A DNA stretch of 32,624 nt from Acidovorax sp. CCYZU-2555 (GCF_018413525.1 NZ_JAHCDD010000070.1:1-32624); one strand, 5' to 3'; shown: positions 23,208-30,973, counted from the stretch's first letter. Translations and numbers: made by a program. Notes: generated from the sequence alone by a model not told the origin.

Positions 23208-23777
23208 TCACGCGGCCGGCGCAACGCGCCAGGCGTTCACGCGGCGCACGATGTCGGCCAGCGGCAGCGTCGCGTCGACCCCCACCACGCCGGCTTCGGC
23301 ATCGGGGCGTTCGAGCGTGGCGAACTGGTTGGCGACCAGATCGGGCGAGAAGAAATGGCCGGGGCGCTGCTGCACGCGCTGCAAGGCCGTGGCGAAGTCC
23401 AGGTCCAGGAACACAAAGCCCACGCCCTGCTCGGGCAAGGCCGCGCGCAGGCAGTCGCGGTACTTGCGCTTGAGGGCCGAGCAGGTCAGCACCACGCCCG
23501 CGGCGGGCGTGGCCAGCGCCAGGATCTGCGCCAGGTGCTGCAGCCAGTGGCTGCGGTCGTCGTCGGTCAGCGCGATGCCGGCCTGCATCTTGCGCACGCT
23601 TTCGGGCGCATGGTAGGTGTCGCCTTCGTACAGCGTCCAGCCCGTGGCCGCGGCGAGTTGCTGGGCCACGCTGGACTTGCCGCAGCCGGAAACGCCCATG
23701 ACCACCAGGGCCAGAGGCCCGGGCGGCGGAATTTCCACATGATTTGAATTCGGGATAGCGCTATCCATGGTGCTCAT
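23208..23777 (-). CDS. gntK: Gluconokinase
   Basis: A 189-residue P-loop kinase phosphorylating D-gluconate to 6-phosphogluconate. Walker A is GVSGCGKS at 28-35. 'YEGDTYHAPESVRKMQAGIALTDDDRSHWLQHL' and 'LTCSALKRKYRDCLR' are signature stretches of the GntK family, as is 'RPGHFFSPDLVANQFATLE'. It is the first gene of the gluconate operon. Two starts are possible, ATG at 23777 and ATG at 23768, neither with a ribosome site. The N-terminus before the P-loop is about 20 residues longer than in E. coli GntK and contains the operator, so its first codons double as regulatory DNA. Confidence 0.93.
   Translation of the reverse strand: MSTMDSAIPNSNHVEIPPPGPLALVVMGVSGCGKSSVAQQLAAATGWTLYEGDTYHAPESVRKMQAGIALTDDDRSHWLQHLAQILALATPAAGVVLTCSALKRKYRDCLRAALPEQGVGFVFLDLDFATALQRVQQRPGHFFSPDLVANQFATLERPDAEAGVVGVDATLPLADIVRRVNAWRVAPAA
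23753..23766. promoter_or_regulatory. GntR operator 1, inside the gntK 5' end
   Basis: GGATAGCGCTATCC is a perfect 14-base palindrome with the central CpG expected for LacI-family operators. It overlaps the first codons of gntK (reading GAT AGC GCT ATC after the ATG at 23768). The 12-base core recurs at 23861-23872, centres 107 bases apart. Confidence 0.88.
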
Positions 23778-23860
23778 AAAAAAACGAGGTCAAAATTCCC
23801 TCGCACAGTGATTTATCGCAAGACGGCATCTGGGGTAAACAGCGATGCCATCCTTGCTTG

Positions 23861-23872
23861 GATAGCGCTATC
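23861..23872. promoter_or_regulatory. GntR operator 2, upstream of gntR
   Basis: GATAGCGCTATC is a perfect 12-base palindrome, identical to the core of the site at 23753-23766. TATCAT at 23869-23874 overlaps it and could be the -10 box for the regulator, so binding would block transcription. Location 39 bases before the regulator's TTG start fits autoregulation. Confidence 0.88.
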
Positions 23873-23911
23873 ATAGGTTCACCGATTTTAGCCAGTCATC
23901 AGGACAAACCC

Positions 23912-24940
23912 TTGACAGAAGCACCGCGTCGTTCGCGCCGCTCCAGCGGCCGCACCACTCTTTCCGACGTCGCCCGGCTCGCGGGCGTGAGCCCCATCAC
24001 CGTCTCGCGCGCGCTGCGCGGCGAGCGCGGTGTCGATCCGCAGCTGGTGCAAAAAGTCCAGCAGGCCGCCGACAGCCTGGGCTATGTGCCCGACCCCGCG
24101 GCGCGCGCGCTGGCCTCGCAGAAAAGCACGCAGGTGCTGGTGCTGGTGCCGCTGCTGTCGAACGCCTTGTTCGTCGACCTGCTCGAAGCCGTGCACCGCA
24201 CGCTGTTTCCCGAAGGCTACCAGCCGCTGATAGGCGTGACCCACTACGACAGCGCCGAAGAGGAGCTGCTGCTGCGCACCTATCTGCCGCACCGGCCCGC
24301 GGGCCTGCTGGTCACGGGCTTCGACCGCAGCGAGACCGCGCGCCAGCTGATCGCCCAGAGCGGCGTGCCCTGCGTGCATCTGATGGAAACCAGCAGCGCG
24401 CCTGGCGTGGCCTGCGTCGGTTTTTCGCAGACCGATGCGGGCGCGGCCATCACCCAGCATCTGCTGGACCGCGGCCGGCGGCGCATCGCCTTTTGCGGCG
24501 CCCAGCTCGATCCGCGCGTGCTGCAGCGCGCCGAAGGCTACCGCCGCTGCCTGCGCGAAGCCGGCCTCTACGACCCACGCCTCGAGATGCTGAGCCCCGA
24601 GCGCTCGTCGATCGCGCTGGGCGCGCGGCTGTTCGAGGAAATGCTGCAGCGCATGCCCGACATCGACGCCATCTTCTTTTGCAACGACGACATCGCCCAG
24701 GGCGGGCTGCTGGCCGCCCACCGCCTGGGCGTGCAGGTGCCCGCGCGCATCGCCATGGCCGGTTTCAACGACCTGGCCGGCAGCGACCAGATGGTGCCCG
24801 CGCTGACCACCGTGCGCACGCCGCGCAGCGAAGTCGGCCGCGAAGGCGCGAGCATGCTGCTGGCCATGATGCGCGGCAGCGCGGGTGCGCCGGGCAGCAT
24901 CCAGCTGGGCTACGAGCTGGTGGTGCGCGAAAGCACTTGA
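23912..24940 (+). CDS. gntR: LacI-family gluconate repressor GntR
   Basis: A 342-residue LacI/GalR repressor. A basic tail is followed by the helix-turn-helix at 15-37 ('TTLSDVARLAGVSPITVSRALRG'), the hinge ('YVPDPAARALASQKS') and a periplasmic-binding-like effector domain ('VLVLVPLLSNALFVDLLEAV' through 'IAMAGFNDLAG ... TVRTPRSEVGREGA'). The start is taken as TTG at 23912 because AGGA (23901-23904) precedes it. An upstream TTG at 23858 would place the operator inside the coding region and lacks a ribosome site. It is divergent from the gntK-eda operon with two palindromes between, as expected for a gluconate- or 6-phosphogluconate-responsive repressor. Confidence 0.9.
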   Translation: MTEAPRRSRRSSGRTTLSDVARLAGVSPITVSRALRGERGVDPQLVQKVQQAADSLGYVPDPAARALASQKSTQVLVLVPLLSNALFVDLLEAVHRTLFPEGYQPLIGVTHYDSAEEELLLRTYLPHRPAGLLVTGFDRSETARQLIAQSGVPCVHLMETSSAPGVACVGFSQTDAGAAITQHLLDRGRRRIAFCGAQLDPRVLQRAEGYRRCLREAGLYDPRLEMLSPERSSIALGARLFEEMLQRMPDIDAIFFCNDDIAQGGLLAAHRLGVQVPARIAMAGFNDLAGSDQMVPALTTVRTPRSEVGREGASMLLAMMRGSAGAPGSIQLGYELVVREST

Positions 24941-24972
24941 GATGCCGTCATGGCGTACTTCAACACGTTAAA

Positions 24973-25006
24973 AAACCGTTAGCGACGCGCTTGTCGAAGG
25001 GCCGGT
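24973..25006 (-). repeat. 34-base intergenic repeat, copy 2
   Basis: Reverse-complement copy of the element at 10781-10814, identical at 28 of 34 positions. Like the first copy it lies between the ends of two convergent genes (gntR and the aldarate LacI regulator). The stem of copy 1 is not preserved here because mismatches fall in its right arm, so this copy looks degenerate. Nothing else is visible in 24941-25035. Confidence 0.6.
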
Positions 25007-25035
25007 GTTGGACGGCTCAATGCCTTGCGACGCAC

Positions 25036-26061
25036 TCAGCACGAGCGATCGTGCGCCAGCGACGTCGAGCGCCGCTCGATGATGCGAAAGCCCACATCGA
25101 CAATCGGCTGCTCGATGGGCGTGCCGTGGCTGCGGTCGATGATCAGCTGGGCCGCGCGCCGGCCAATGGCCGCGCCGTCGACATGCACCGTGGTCAGCGA
25201 CGGCTGCATGTCGGCCGCGAAATCGGCATTGCCGAAGCCGCAGACGGCCAGGTCTTCGGGAACGCGCAGGCCGCGCGCCTGGGCTTCGGCCAGCACGCCC
25301 TGGGCCAGCTGGTCCGAGCTGCAGTAGATCGCCTGCAAGCCCGGATCCTTTTCCAGCAACTCGGTCAGCGCCCTGCGCCCCAGGCCCATGCTGCTGGGCG
25401 CGGGCACGACGGCCGTGGGAACGTCGCGGCCCATGGCCGCGAGAAAGCCTTCGCGCCGCAGCCCGCCGCGGTGGTCGTTGCCGGTGGCAATGCCCACGCG
25501 TTGCCAGCCCTTCGCCAGAAAATAGCCCGCGATGGCGCTGCCCACCTTCACATGGGAGAAACCGACCAGCATGTCGACCGGACGCTCGCTCAGGTCCCAG
25601 GTCTCGACCACGGGAATGCCCACGCGCTGCAGGCGCTCACGCGCGCTGGCCGAATGCACCAGGCCCGTGAAGACGATGCCGTCAGGGCGCCGGCTGATCA
25701 TGGTGTTGATCAGCGCTTCCTCGTGCGCATGGTCGTAGCCGGTCTGGCCCAGGATCAGCTGATAGCCAGCTTGCGACAGCACATCGGTCAGCGACTGCAC
25801 CGTGGGCAGGAACTGCGCCACCGAAATCGCCGGCACCAGGCCCGCGACCAGCATGCTGCGCCTGGACTTCAGGCCGCCGGCCAGCAGGTTGGGGATATAG
25901 CCCACGGCTTGCGCCGCGGCCTGCACTTTGAGAATCGTCGTGCTGGACACCAGTTTGGGATTGGTCAGCGCGCGCGAAGCGGTGATCAGCGAGACCCCCG
26001 CGGTGCGGGCGACATCGTGCAGGGTGGCGGCTTTGAAGGGGACGGGATTGTTCATGGACAT
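25036..26061 (-). CDS. LacI-family regulator of aldarate cluster
   Basis: A 341-residue LacI/GalR repressor. The helix-turn-helix is at about 12-33 ('ATLHDVARTAGVSLITASRAL'), the hinge at 'GYIPNLLAGGLKSRRS', then the effector-binding domain, ending 'CGFGNADFAADMQPSLTTVHVDGAAIGRRAAQLI' and 'VGFRIIERRST'. Two in-frame ATGs (26061 and 26055) differ by two residues. It is divergent from the talarate/galactarate dehydratase gene, with two similar AACGTT-centred dyads between them, so it very likely represses that gene and itself. The effector may be galactarate, talarate or a downstream intermediate. Confidence 0.92.
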   Translation of the reverse strand: MSMNNPVPFKAATLHDVARTAGVSLITASRALTNPKLVSSTTILKVQAAAQAVGYIPNLLAGGLKSRRSMLVAGLVPAISVAQFLPTVQSLTDVLSQAGYQLILGQTGYDHAHEEALINTMISRRPDGIVFTGLVHSASARERLQRVGIPVVETWDLSERPVDMLVGFSHVKVGSAIAGYFLAKGWQRVGIATGNDHRGGLRREGFLAAMGRDVPTAVVPAPSSMGLGRRALTELLEKDPGLQAIYCSSDQLAQGVLAEAQARGLRVPEDLAVCGFGNADFAADMQPSLTTVHVDGAAIGRRAAQLIIDRSHGTPIEQPIVDVGFRIIERRSTSLAHDRSC

Positions 26062-26207
26062 GGGCCCGCTCGGCGTGAGCGGCCTGACTACCCGGCTAGT
26101 TTACGGCCTGGGCCGGGGCCGCGATGCAATGCAGCCGGCGCGCGTAGCAACGGCCACGACGCCACGACCAGGGAAAACCCCCGGTGCAAAACCATTGACC
26201 CGCAAAA

Positions 26208-26221
26208 TGACAACGTTATCA
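26208..26221. promoter_or_regulatory. LacI-type operator 1, aldarate cluster
   Basis: TGACAACGTTATCA is a near-perfect palindrome (one mismatched pair) with the central CpG common to LacI-family operators. It matches the site at 26320-26333 in 12 of 14 bases. It lies about 147 bases upstream of the regulator's start. Confidence 0.75.
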
Positions 26222-26319
26222 TTCTTCTCAGGTTCAATCACTGAAGATTGATTTGCAAAAAATCAAAACCTATTTTTTGTGAATCCATCAACAAGGCCCG
26301 CTCTTTTTTTGAACGGGAA

Positions 26320-26333
26320 TGACAACGTTGTCT
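26320..26333. promoter_or_regulatory. LacI-type operator 2, at dehydratase start
   Basis: TGACAACGTTGTCT contains the perfect 12-base palindrome GACAACGTTGTC (26321-26332). Its centre is 112 bases from operator 1, a distance suited to looping by a tetrameric repressor. It overlaps the first possible ATG of the dehydratase (26319), which favours the ATG at 26352 as the real start. Confidence 0.78.
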
Positions 26334-26351
26334 TTTCTGAAAGCCGCCACC

Positions 26352-27518
26352 ATGACCACCGCCAATTCTTCTCCCGCCAACGCCCCGCTGTCCGCCGACA
26401 GCATCGCCTGGGTGCGCGTTTCGTCCTGCTATCTGCCGCTGGCCCATCCGATCAGCGACGCCAAGGTGCTGACCGGCCGCCAAAAGCCCATGACCGAGAT
26501 CGCCATGCTGTTCGTGGAGATCCAGACCAAGGACGGCCATCACGGCCTGGGCTTCAGCTATTCGAAGCGCGCGGGCGGGCCCGGCCAGTTCGCGCATGCC
26601 AAGGAAATCGCACCGGCGCTCCTGGGCGAAGACCCCAACGATATTTCCAAACTGTGGACCAAGCTGCAATGGGCGGGCGCGTCGGTGGGCCGCAGCGGCA
26701 TGGCGGTGCAGGCCATAGGCGCGTTCGACGTCGCGCTCTATGACCTCAAGGCGCGGCGCGCGGGTCTGTCGCTGTCCAAGCTGCTGGGTTCGCAGCGCGA
26801 CTGCGTGCGCTGCTACAACACCTCGGGCGGCTTTCTGCACACGCCGCTGGACCAGTTGCTGGTCAACGCCGCGGCTTCGCGCGAGCGTGGCATCGGCGGC
26901 ATCAAGCTCAAGGTGGGCCAGCCCAACCAGGCGCTCGACGTGCAGCGCGTCGAAGCCGTGCGCAAGCACCTGGGCGACGACATGCCGCTGATGGTCGATG
27001 CCAACCAGCAATGGGACCGCCCCAGCGCCCAGCGCATGTGCCGCATCTTCGAGCAGTTCAATCTGGTGTGGATAGAAGAACCGCTGGACGCCTATGACTT
27101 CGAAGGCCATGCGGCCCTGGCCGCGCAGTTCGATACGCCCATCGCCACCGGCGAGATGCTGACCTCGGCGGCCGAGCACGCCGAACTGATTCGCCACCGC
27201 GCGGCCGACTACCTGATGCCCGACGCGCCGCGCGTGGGCGGCATCACGCCTTTCCTGCGCATCGCCGCCCAGGCCGAGAACGCCGGCTTGGCGCTGGGCC
27301 CGCATTTCGCGATGGAGCTGCATGTGCACCTGGGCGCCGTGTATGCGACCGAACCCTGGGTCGAGCATTTCGACTGGCTGGAGCCGCTGTTCAACGAGCG
27401 CCTGGAGATCAAGGACGGCCGCATGCTGGTGCCCACGCGCCCCGGTTTGGGCCTGAGCCTGAGCGAGCAGGCCCAGGCCTGGACGCGCGAAGTCGCCGAA
27501 GTCGGCAAGCGCCCCTGA
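26352..27518 (+). CDS. L-talarate/galactarate dehydratase (enolase superfamily)
   Basis: A 388-residue mandelate-racemase-subgroup enolase protein, dehydrating L-talarate and galactarate to 5-keto-4-deoxyglucarate. The KxK pair is K185/K187 ('GGIKLKVGQPN'), the Mg ligands D216 ('VDANQQW'), E242 ('IEEPLDAYD') and E268 ('ATGEMLTS'), and the base His318 ('GPHFAMEL'). Compared from memory with Salmonella TalrD/GalrD (K197, D226, E252, E278, H328) every position is shifted by exactly ten. 'SDAKVLTGRQKP' and 'SYSKRAGG' also match closely. ATG at 26319 would add 11 residues overlapping the operator; neither start has a good ribosome site. It is followed by a Bug gene that may bind the same aldarate. 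Later pathway steps are not in the window. Confidence 0.88.
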   Translation: MTTANSSPANAPLSADSIAWVRVSSCYLPLAHPISDAKVLTGRQKPMTEIAMLFVEIQTKDGHHGLGFSYSKRAGGPGQFAHAKEIAPALLGEDPNDISKLWTKLQWAGASVGRSGMAVQAIGAFDVALYDLKARRAGLSLSKLLGSQRDCVRCYNTSGGFLHTPLDQLLVNAAASRERGIGGIKLKVGQPNQALDVQRVEAVRKHLGDDMPLMVDANQQWDRPSAQRMCRIFEQFNLVWIEEPLDAYDFEGHAALAAQFDTPIATGEMLTSAAEHAELIRHRAADYLMPDAPRVGGITPFLRIAAQAENAGLALGPHFAMELHVHLGAVYATEPWVEHFDWLEPLFNERLEIKDGRMLVPTRPGLGLSLSEQAQAWTREVAEVGKRP

Positions 27519-27555
27519 GCCCCCGGCCCCGAACGATGACAACAAAGGAGACAAA

Positions 27556-28527
27556 ATGCACTTTTCATTCACTTCCTGCGCCGCGGCCGCGCTGCTGGCG
27601 TGCAGCGCCCTGGGCGCAAACGCGGCCGACAAGTTCCCCGCTTCTCCCGTGCGCATGCTGGTCGGCACGCCGGCCGGCGGCACCACCGATGTGGTCGCGC
27701 GGCTGATCGCCGTGAAGATGGCCGACACGCTGGGCCAGACCGTGGTGGTCGAGAACAAGCCCGGCGCCAGCGGACTGATCGCCGCCGAAAGCGTGGCCAA
27801 GGCGAACGCCGACGGCTACACCATTCTGATGGCGCCGTCGCAGCTCGCCACCTACCGCGCGCTCTATCCCAGCACCACGTTCGACCCCGAAAAGCAGTTG
27901 CTGCCGCTGGGTCTGGTCGCGACTTCGCCCTACGTGATGGTGGTCCACCCTTCGCTGCCGGTGAAGACCCTGCCCGAGCTGATCGCCTACGCCAAGGCCA
28001 ATCCCGGCAAGATCTCCTATGCCGGCTCCACGCCCGGCTCGGCCCAGCATCTGGGGTGGGACATGATCAAGCGCAAGACCGAGACCGACATGCAGTACGT
28101 GCCCTACAAAGGCACGAGCGCGCTGATGCCCGATCTGCTGGCCGGGCGTCTGCAGGCCGGCATAGACAACGTCGCCATTCTCACGCCGTACATCAAGAGC
28201 GGCCAGTTGCGCGGCATCGCCGTGACCAGCGCCAGCCGGGCCGCGCTACTGCCCGAACTGCCGACGGTCGCGGCCAGCGGCGTGCCGGACTTCCGCGCCA
28301 TGGGCTGGTTTGGCGTCTTTGTGACCGGCAAGGTGCCGCCCGATGTACTGACCGCCTTGCGCAATGCGGTGCGCAGCGCGGTGGCCGCACCCGACACGCG
28401 CGACAAGCTCACGGGCCTGGGCGCCGAGCCCCAGGCGGGCCAGGCCGATGAACTCGCGGCGCTGCTGCACAGCGAATCGACGGTCTGGGGCAAGGTCATC
28501 AAGGACGGCAACATCACGCTGCAGTAA
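27556..28527 (+). CDS. Bug/TctC-family binding protein, aldarate cluster
   Basis: A 323-residue Bug-family periplasmic protein with signal 'FTSCAAAALLACSALGANAA' (cleavage near residue 24). Then come 'FPASPVRMLVGTPAGGTTDVV', 'VENKPGASGLIAAE', 'NADGYTILM' and 'YVPYKGTSA'. Typical members have Pro-Phe/Tyr before the first GG; here the strand reads 'VGTPAGG', a small deviation in the ligand loop. AAAGGAG (27544-27550) precedes the ATG, 37 bases after the dehydratase stop, so both are probably under the same LacI regulator. Galactarate or talarate is the most reasonable ligand guess. It converges on the PrpF-type gene. Confidence 0.93.
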   Translation: MHFSFTSCAAAALLACSALGANAADKFPASPVRMLVGTPAGGTTDVVARLIAVKMADTLGQTVVVENKPGASGLIAAESVAKANADGYTILMAPSQLATYRALYPSTTFDPEKQLLPLGLVATSPYVMVVHPSLPVKTLPELIAYAKANPGKISYAGSTPGSAQHLGWDMIKRKTETDMQYVPYKGTSALMPDLLAGRLQAGIDNVAILTPYIKSGQLRGIAVTSASRAALLPELPTVAASGVPDFRAMGWFGVFVTGKVPPDVLTALRNAVRSAVAAPDTRDKLTGLGAEPQAGQADELAALLHSESTVWGKVIKDGNITLQ

Positions 28528-28552
28528 ACCGCGCCGCGCTCGCGCGCCGGCT

Positions 28553-29758
28553 CTACCCGGCGCGCTGCGCCAGCGCCGCGCGCAATGCCGCCGAGGCCGC
28601 GTACAGCGGCACATAGCCCTTGAGCAGCACCTGGGCGCTGCGCTGGTAGGCGGCCGAGGCGATGCGCAAGGTGTCCCCCTCCATGGAAGCCACCACCGTG
28701 GTCGACAGGATTCCCGCGGGGTTCTCGATATCGACCTTGATTTCGCCCAACGTCGATGTCGCGCGCTTGGGCGCAATTTCATGCGCGACCGATCCCGGCA
28801 CCAGCGTTGCCGCGGCCAGGCAGCAACCGCCCGAGACCGCCAGCGAAGCGTGCACGGTCTGGGGCGTGAAGTAGCGCACGGCGAGATCGGCGCCGCTGCG
28901 CGCGGCGCTGACGATGCAGACCTTGGGAATGGTCTCGCTTTGCGCGATGTCGGCCGCGCTCATGAGGCTGCCGTTCTTGCGCCGCAGCTGCATCTTCAAG
29001 CCGGCTTCGACCCAGAGGGCCTTGAGGCGCTGCATGAAGTCGGCGTCGGCCGCGAGTTCGCCCACCGACTCCTGCCCGGTCTTGCCAAGATCGGCGGCGT
29101 GCACTATGACCATGGGCACGGCCACGTCGACACAGCTCACGCGCACGCCGGCAATCGTGTCGACCGCGCTGCCCGTGGGCAGCAGCGCGCCGGTCTTGGC
29201 GCCCGCGGGCTGGTGCAGGAACAGATCGACGCCCGGATGGCGGCCCATCACGCCCGGAATCTCGGCCGTGGCGAAGCCGCCATCGGCTTCGATCACCATG
29301 CGCGAAGTCGTCAGCACGCCGGTATTGGTGTTGCGTATCGCGAGTTCGTGGGCGCCGATTGCGGCGTGTTCCACGAGTTCGTTATCGAGCGCCCACAGCT
29401 GCAGCGCCGACGACATGTTGCCGCAGTTGACGCTCCAGTCGATGCGGCCGTGGTCGGCGGCGAGCTGGGCCAGCGTGCTGACCAGGCGCGCGCCGGCGTC
29501 CGTGCCCTCCATCTGCGCGAAGAAGACCTTGTTGCTGGTCGCCGGGCCGCGGCCCAGGCCCGTGGTCTGCTTGTTGCCCGGGCGCTCGCCCTCCGGAGGA
29601 ACGCCCATCAGATGGCGCAGCAATTCCTCGCGCAGGCTTTCCTCTTGCGGCGCGGCCGGCTCCCAGATCACCAGGCCGGTCGATGTGCCGCCCCGCATGT
29701 AGTGCACGGGAAACTCCCAGGTGTTGTGGCGCAGGCGGGGGAGAAGCATATTGGGCAT
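28553..29758 (-). CDS. PrpF-fold isomerase/tautomerase
   Basis: A 401-residue member of the PrpF family (diaminopimelate-epimerase-like fold), which includes aconitate isomerase and 4-oxalomesaconate tautomerase. The signature RGGTSTG is at 22-28. Lys77 ('GPATSNKVFF') and Cys112 ('DWSVNCGNMSSAL') correspond to the residues proposed for proton transfer in PrpF. A second Cys-rich segment 'SGGCCLAAATLVPGSVA' is near residue 325. It lies 30 bases downstream of a D-2-hydroxyacid dehydrogenase in the same direction, so the pair probably handles one unsaturated or keto acid. No prpB/C/D genes are present, so a role in the methylcitrate cycle is unlikely. Confidence 0.88.
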   Translation of the reverse strand: MPNMLLPRLRHNTWEFPVHYMRGGTSTGLVIWEPAAPQEESLREELLRHLMGVPPEGERPGNKQTTGLGRGPATSNKVFFAQMEGTDAGARLVSTLAQLAADHGRIDWSVNCGNMSSALQLWALDNELVEHAAIGAHELAIRNTNTGVLTTSRMVIEADGGFATAEIPGVMGRHPGVDLFLHQPAGAKTGALLPTGSAVDTIAGVRVSCVDVAVPMVIVHAADLGKTGQESVGELAADADFMQRLKALWVEAGLKMQLRRKNGSLMSAADIAQSETIPKVCIVSAARSGADLAVRYFTPQTVHASLAVSGGCCLAAATLVPGSVAHEIAPKRATSTLGEIKVDIENPAGILSTTVVASMEGDTLRIASAAYQRSAQVLLKGYVPLYAASAALRAALAQRAG

Positions 29759-29788
29759 GGAGAAACCGGAAAACAGGGATGAAAAGGC

Positions 29789-30778
29789 TCAGGCCTTGGC
29801 CAGCGCCGCGGGATTGCAGACATTGGTCGGCGATCCCGCGAAGAAGCTGGCGACGTTCTCGAAGGCCGCGCGAAAGTAGATTTCGTAGCCCTTTTGTTCG
29901 ACATAGCCCAGATGCGGCGTGGCGACGACATTGTCGGCCGACAGAAACCAGGCGTCTTCGGTCACGGGTTCGGTCTCGAACACATCGAGCGCGGCGTAGC
30001 CGGGACGGCCCTGGGCCAGCGCCTGCTGCAATGCGCCCGGCGCCAGCAGTTCCGCACGGCTGGTGTTGACCAGCAGGGCCGAAGACTTCATGGCCTGCAG
30101 GTCTTCGAGGGTCACGGTGCCTGTCGTGGCGGCGTTGAGCCGCAGGTGCAGGCTCACGATATCGGCCTGGGCGAAGAAGCTTTGCTTGGAGTCGGCGACG
30201 CGGTAGCCGTCGGCCAGCGCCTGGGCGCGGCTGGCTTCGCGGCCCCAGACGACGACGTCCATGCCGAAGGCCTTGCCATAGCCCGCGACGCGCTTGCCCA
30301 GCTTGCCGTAGCTCCAGATGCCCAGCGTATCGCCTTGCAGCGAACGGCCCGGCGTGTTGTAGCGTGCGTCCAGCGACGCCGCCTGCCAGCGGCCGGCTTT
30401 CATGTGGGCGACATACTGCGGAATCTTGCGGTAGGCGGCCATGATCAGCGCCCAGGTCAGCTCGGCCGGCGCCGTGGGATCGCCCACGCCCTCGGCGATC
30501 GCCACGCCCGCATCCGTTGCCGCCTGCACATCGATATGGCCGCTGACCTTGCCGGTCTGCGATATCAGCCGCAGCCGCGGCAGGCGCGCGAGCAGGCTGG
30601 CGGTGATTTCCGTGCGCTCGCGTATCAGCACCAGCGCGTCGAAGTCCTGCAGCGCGGCCGCGAGCTGGTCTTCGTTCATGGTCTGCGTGAAAACGGTGAC
30701 GTCGTGCGCATGCAGCAGCGCATTGCAGTGCAGCTTCTCGACTGCATTCTGGTAATCATCGAGTACGGCAATCTTCAT
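29789..30778 (-). CDS. D-2-hydroxyacid dehydrogenase (phosphoglycerate-dehydrogenase-like)
   Basis: A 329-residue NAD-dependent D-2-hydroxyacid dehydrogenase. 'MKIAVLDDYQNAV' and 'LVLIRERTEITASLLARLPRLRLISQTG' mark a distinct subfamily common in Burkholderiales. The nucleotide-binding loop reads 'IWSYGKLGKRVA', with Ser where the first Gly of GxGxxG is expected. Catalytic residues are Arg ('NTSRAELLAP'), Glu ('DVFETEPV') and His ('TPHLGYVEQKGYE'). CCTCC at 30786-30790 gives a GGAGG site on the minus strand. It leads the PrpF gene and is divergent from the Tat-type Bug gene. Substrate unknown. Confidence 0.9.
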   Translation of the reverse strand: MKIAVLDDYQNAVEKLHCNALLHAHDVTVFTQTMNEDQLAAALQDFDALVLIRERTEITASLLARLPRLRLISQTGKVSGHIDVQAATDAGVAIAEGVGDPTAPAELTWALIMAAYRKIPQYVAHMKAGRWQAASLDARYNTPGRSLQGDTLGIWSYGKLGKRVAGYGKAFGMDVVVWGREASRAQALADGYRVADSKQSFFAQADIVSLHLRLNAATTGTVTLEDLQAMKSSALLVNTSRAELLAPGALQQALAQGRPGYAALDVFETEPVTEDAWFLSADNVVATPHLGYVEQKGYEIYFRAAFENVASFFAGSPTNVCNPAALAKA

Positions 30779-30973
30779 TTTTGTCCCTCCAGCCCATGGT
30801 TGGTGTGATGCGCATTATGGAGCGCCGTGGGCGTCACCGCCGTGGGCCTGCGTGGGCCGCAAAGTTGCGCCGCGCCGGTCATGCGCGTGATGGCGGCCGT
30901 TCGCAATCGGGGCTCGCGACGCCAATTCAGCGTCCACAGCCGGGTTAGTATCCTGGCTGGCTGATTGCACCCG

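Noticed and set aside
21380..23473. Plus-strand open frame of about 700 codons opposite the TRAP permease genes
   Set aside because: Histidine- and glutamine-rich antisense frame produced by hydrophobic codons on the other strand.
23858..23911. TTG at 23858 as start of gntR
   Set aside because: It would put the operator inside the coding region and has no ribosome site; TTG at 23912 has AGGA at proper distance.
30937..30959. CAGCC/GGCTG inverted repeat in the gap before the Tat-type Bug gene
   Set aside because: Only five bases per arm with a 13-base spacer; expected by chance in GC-rich DNA, and no regulator gene adjoins it.
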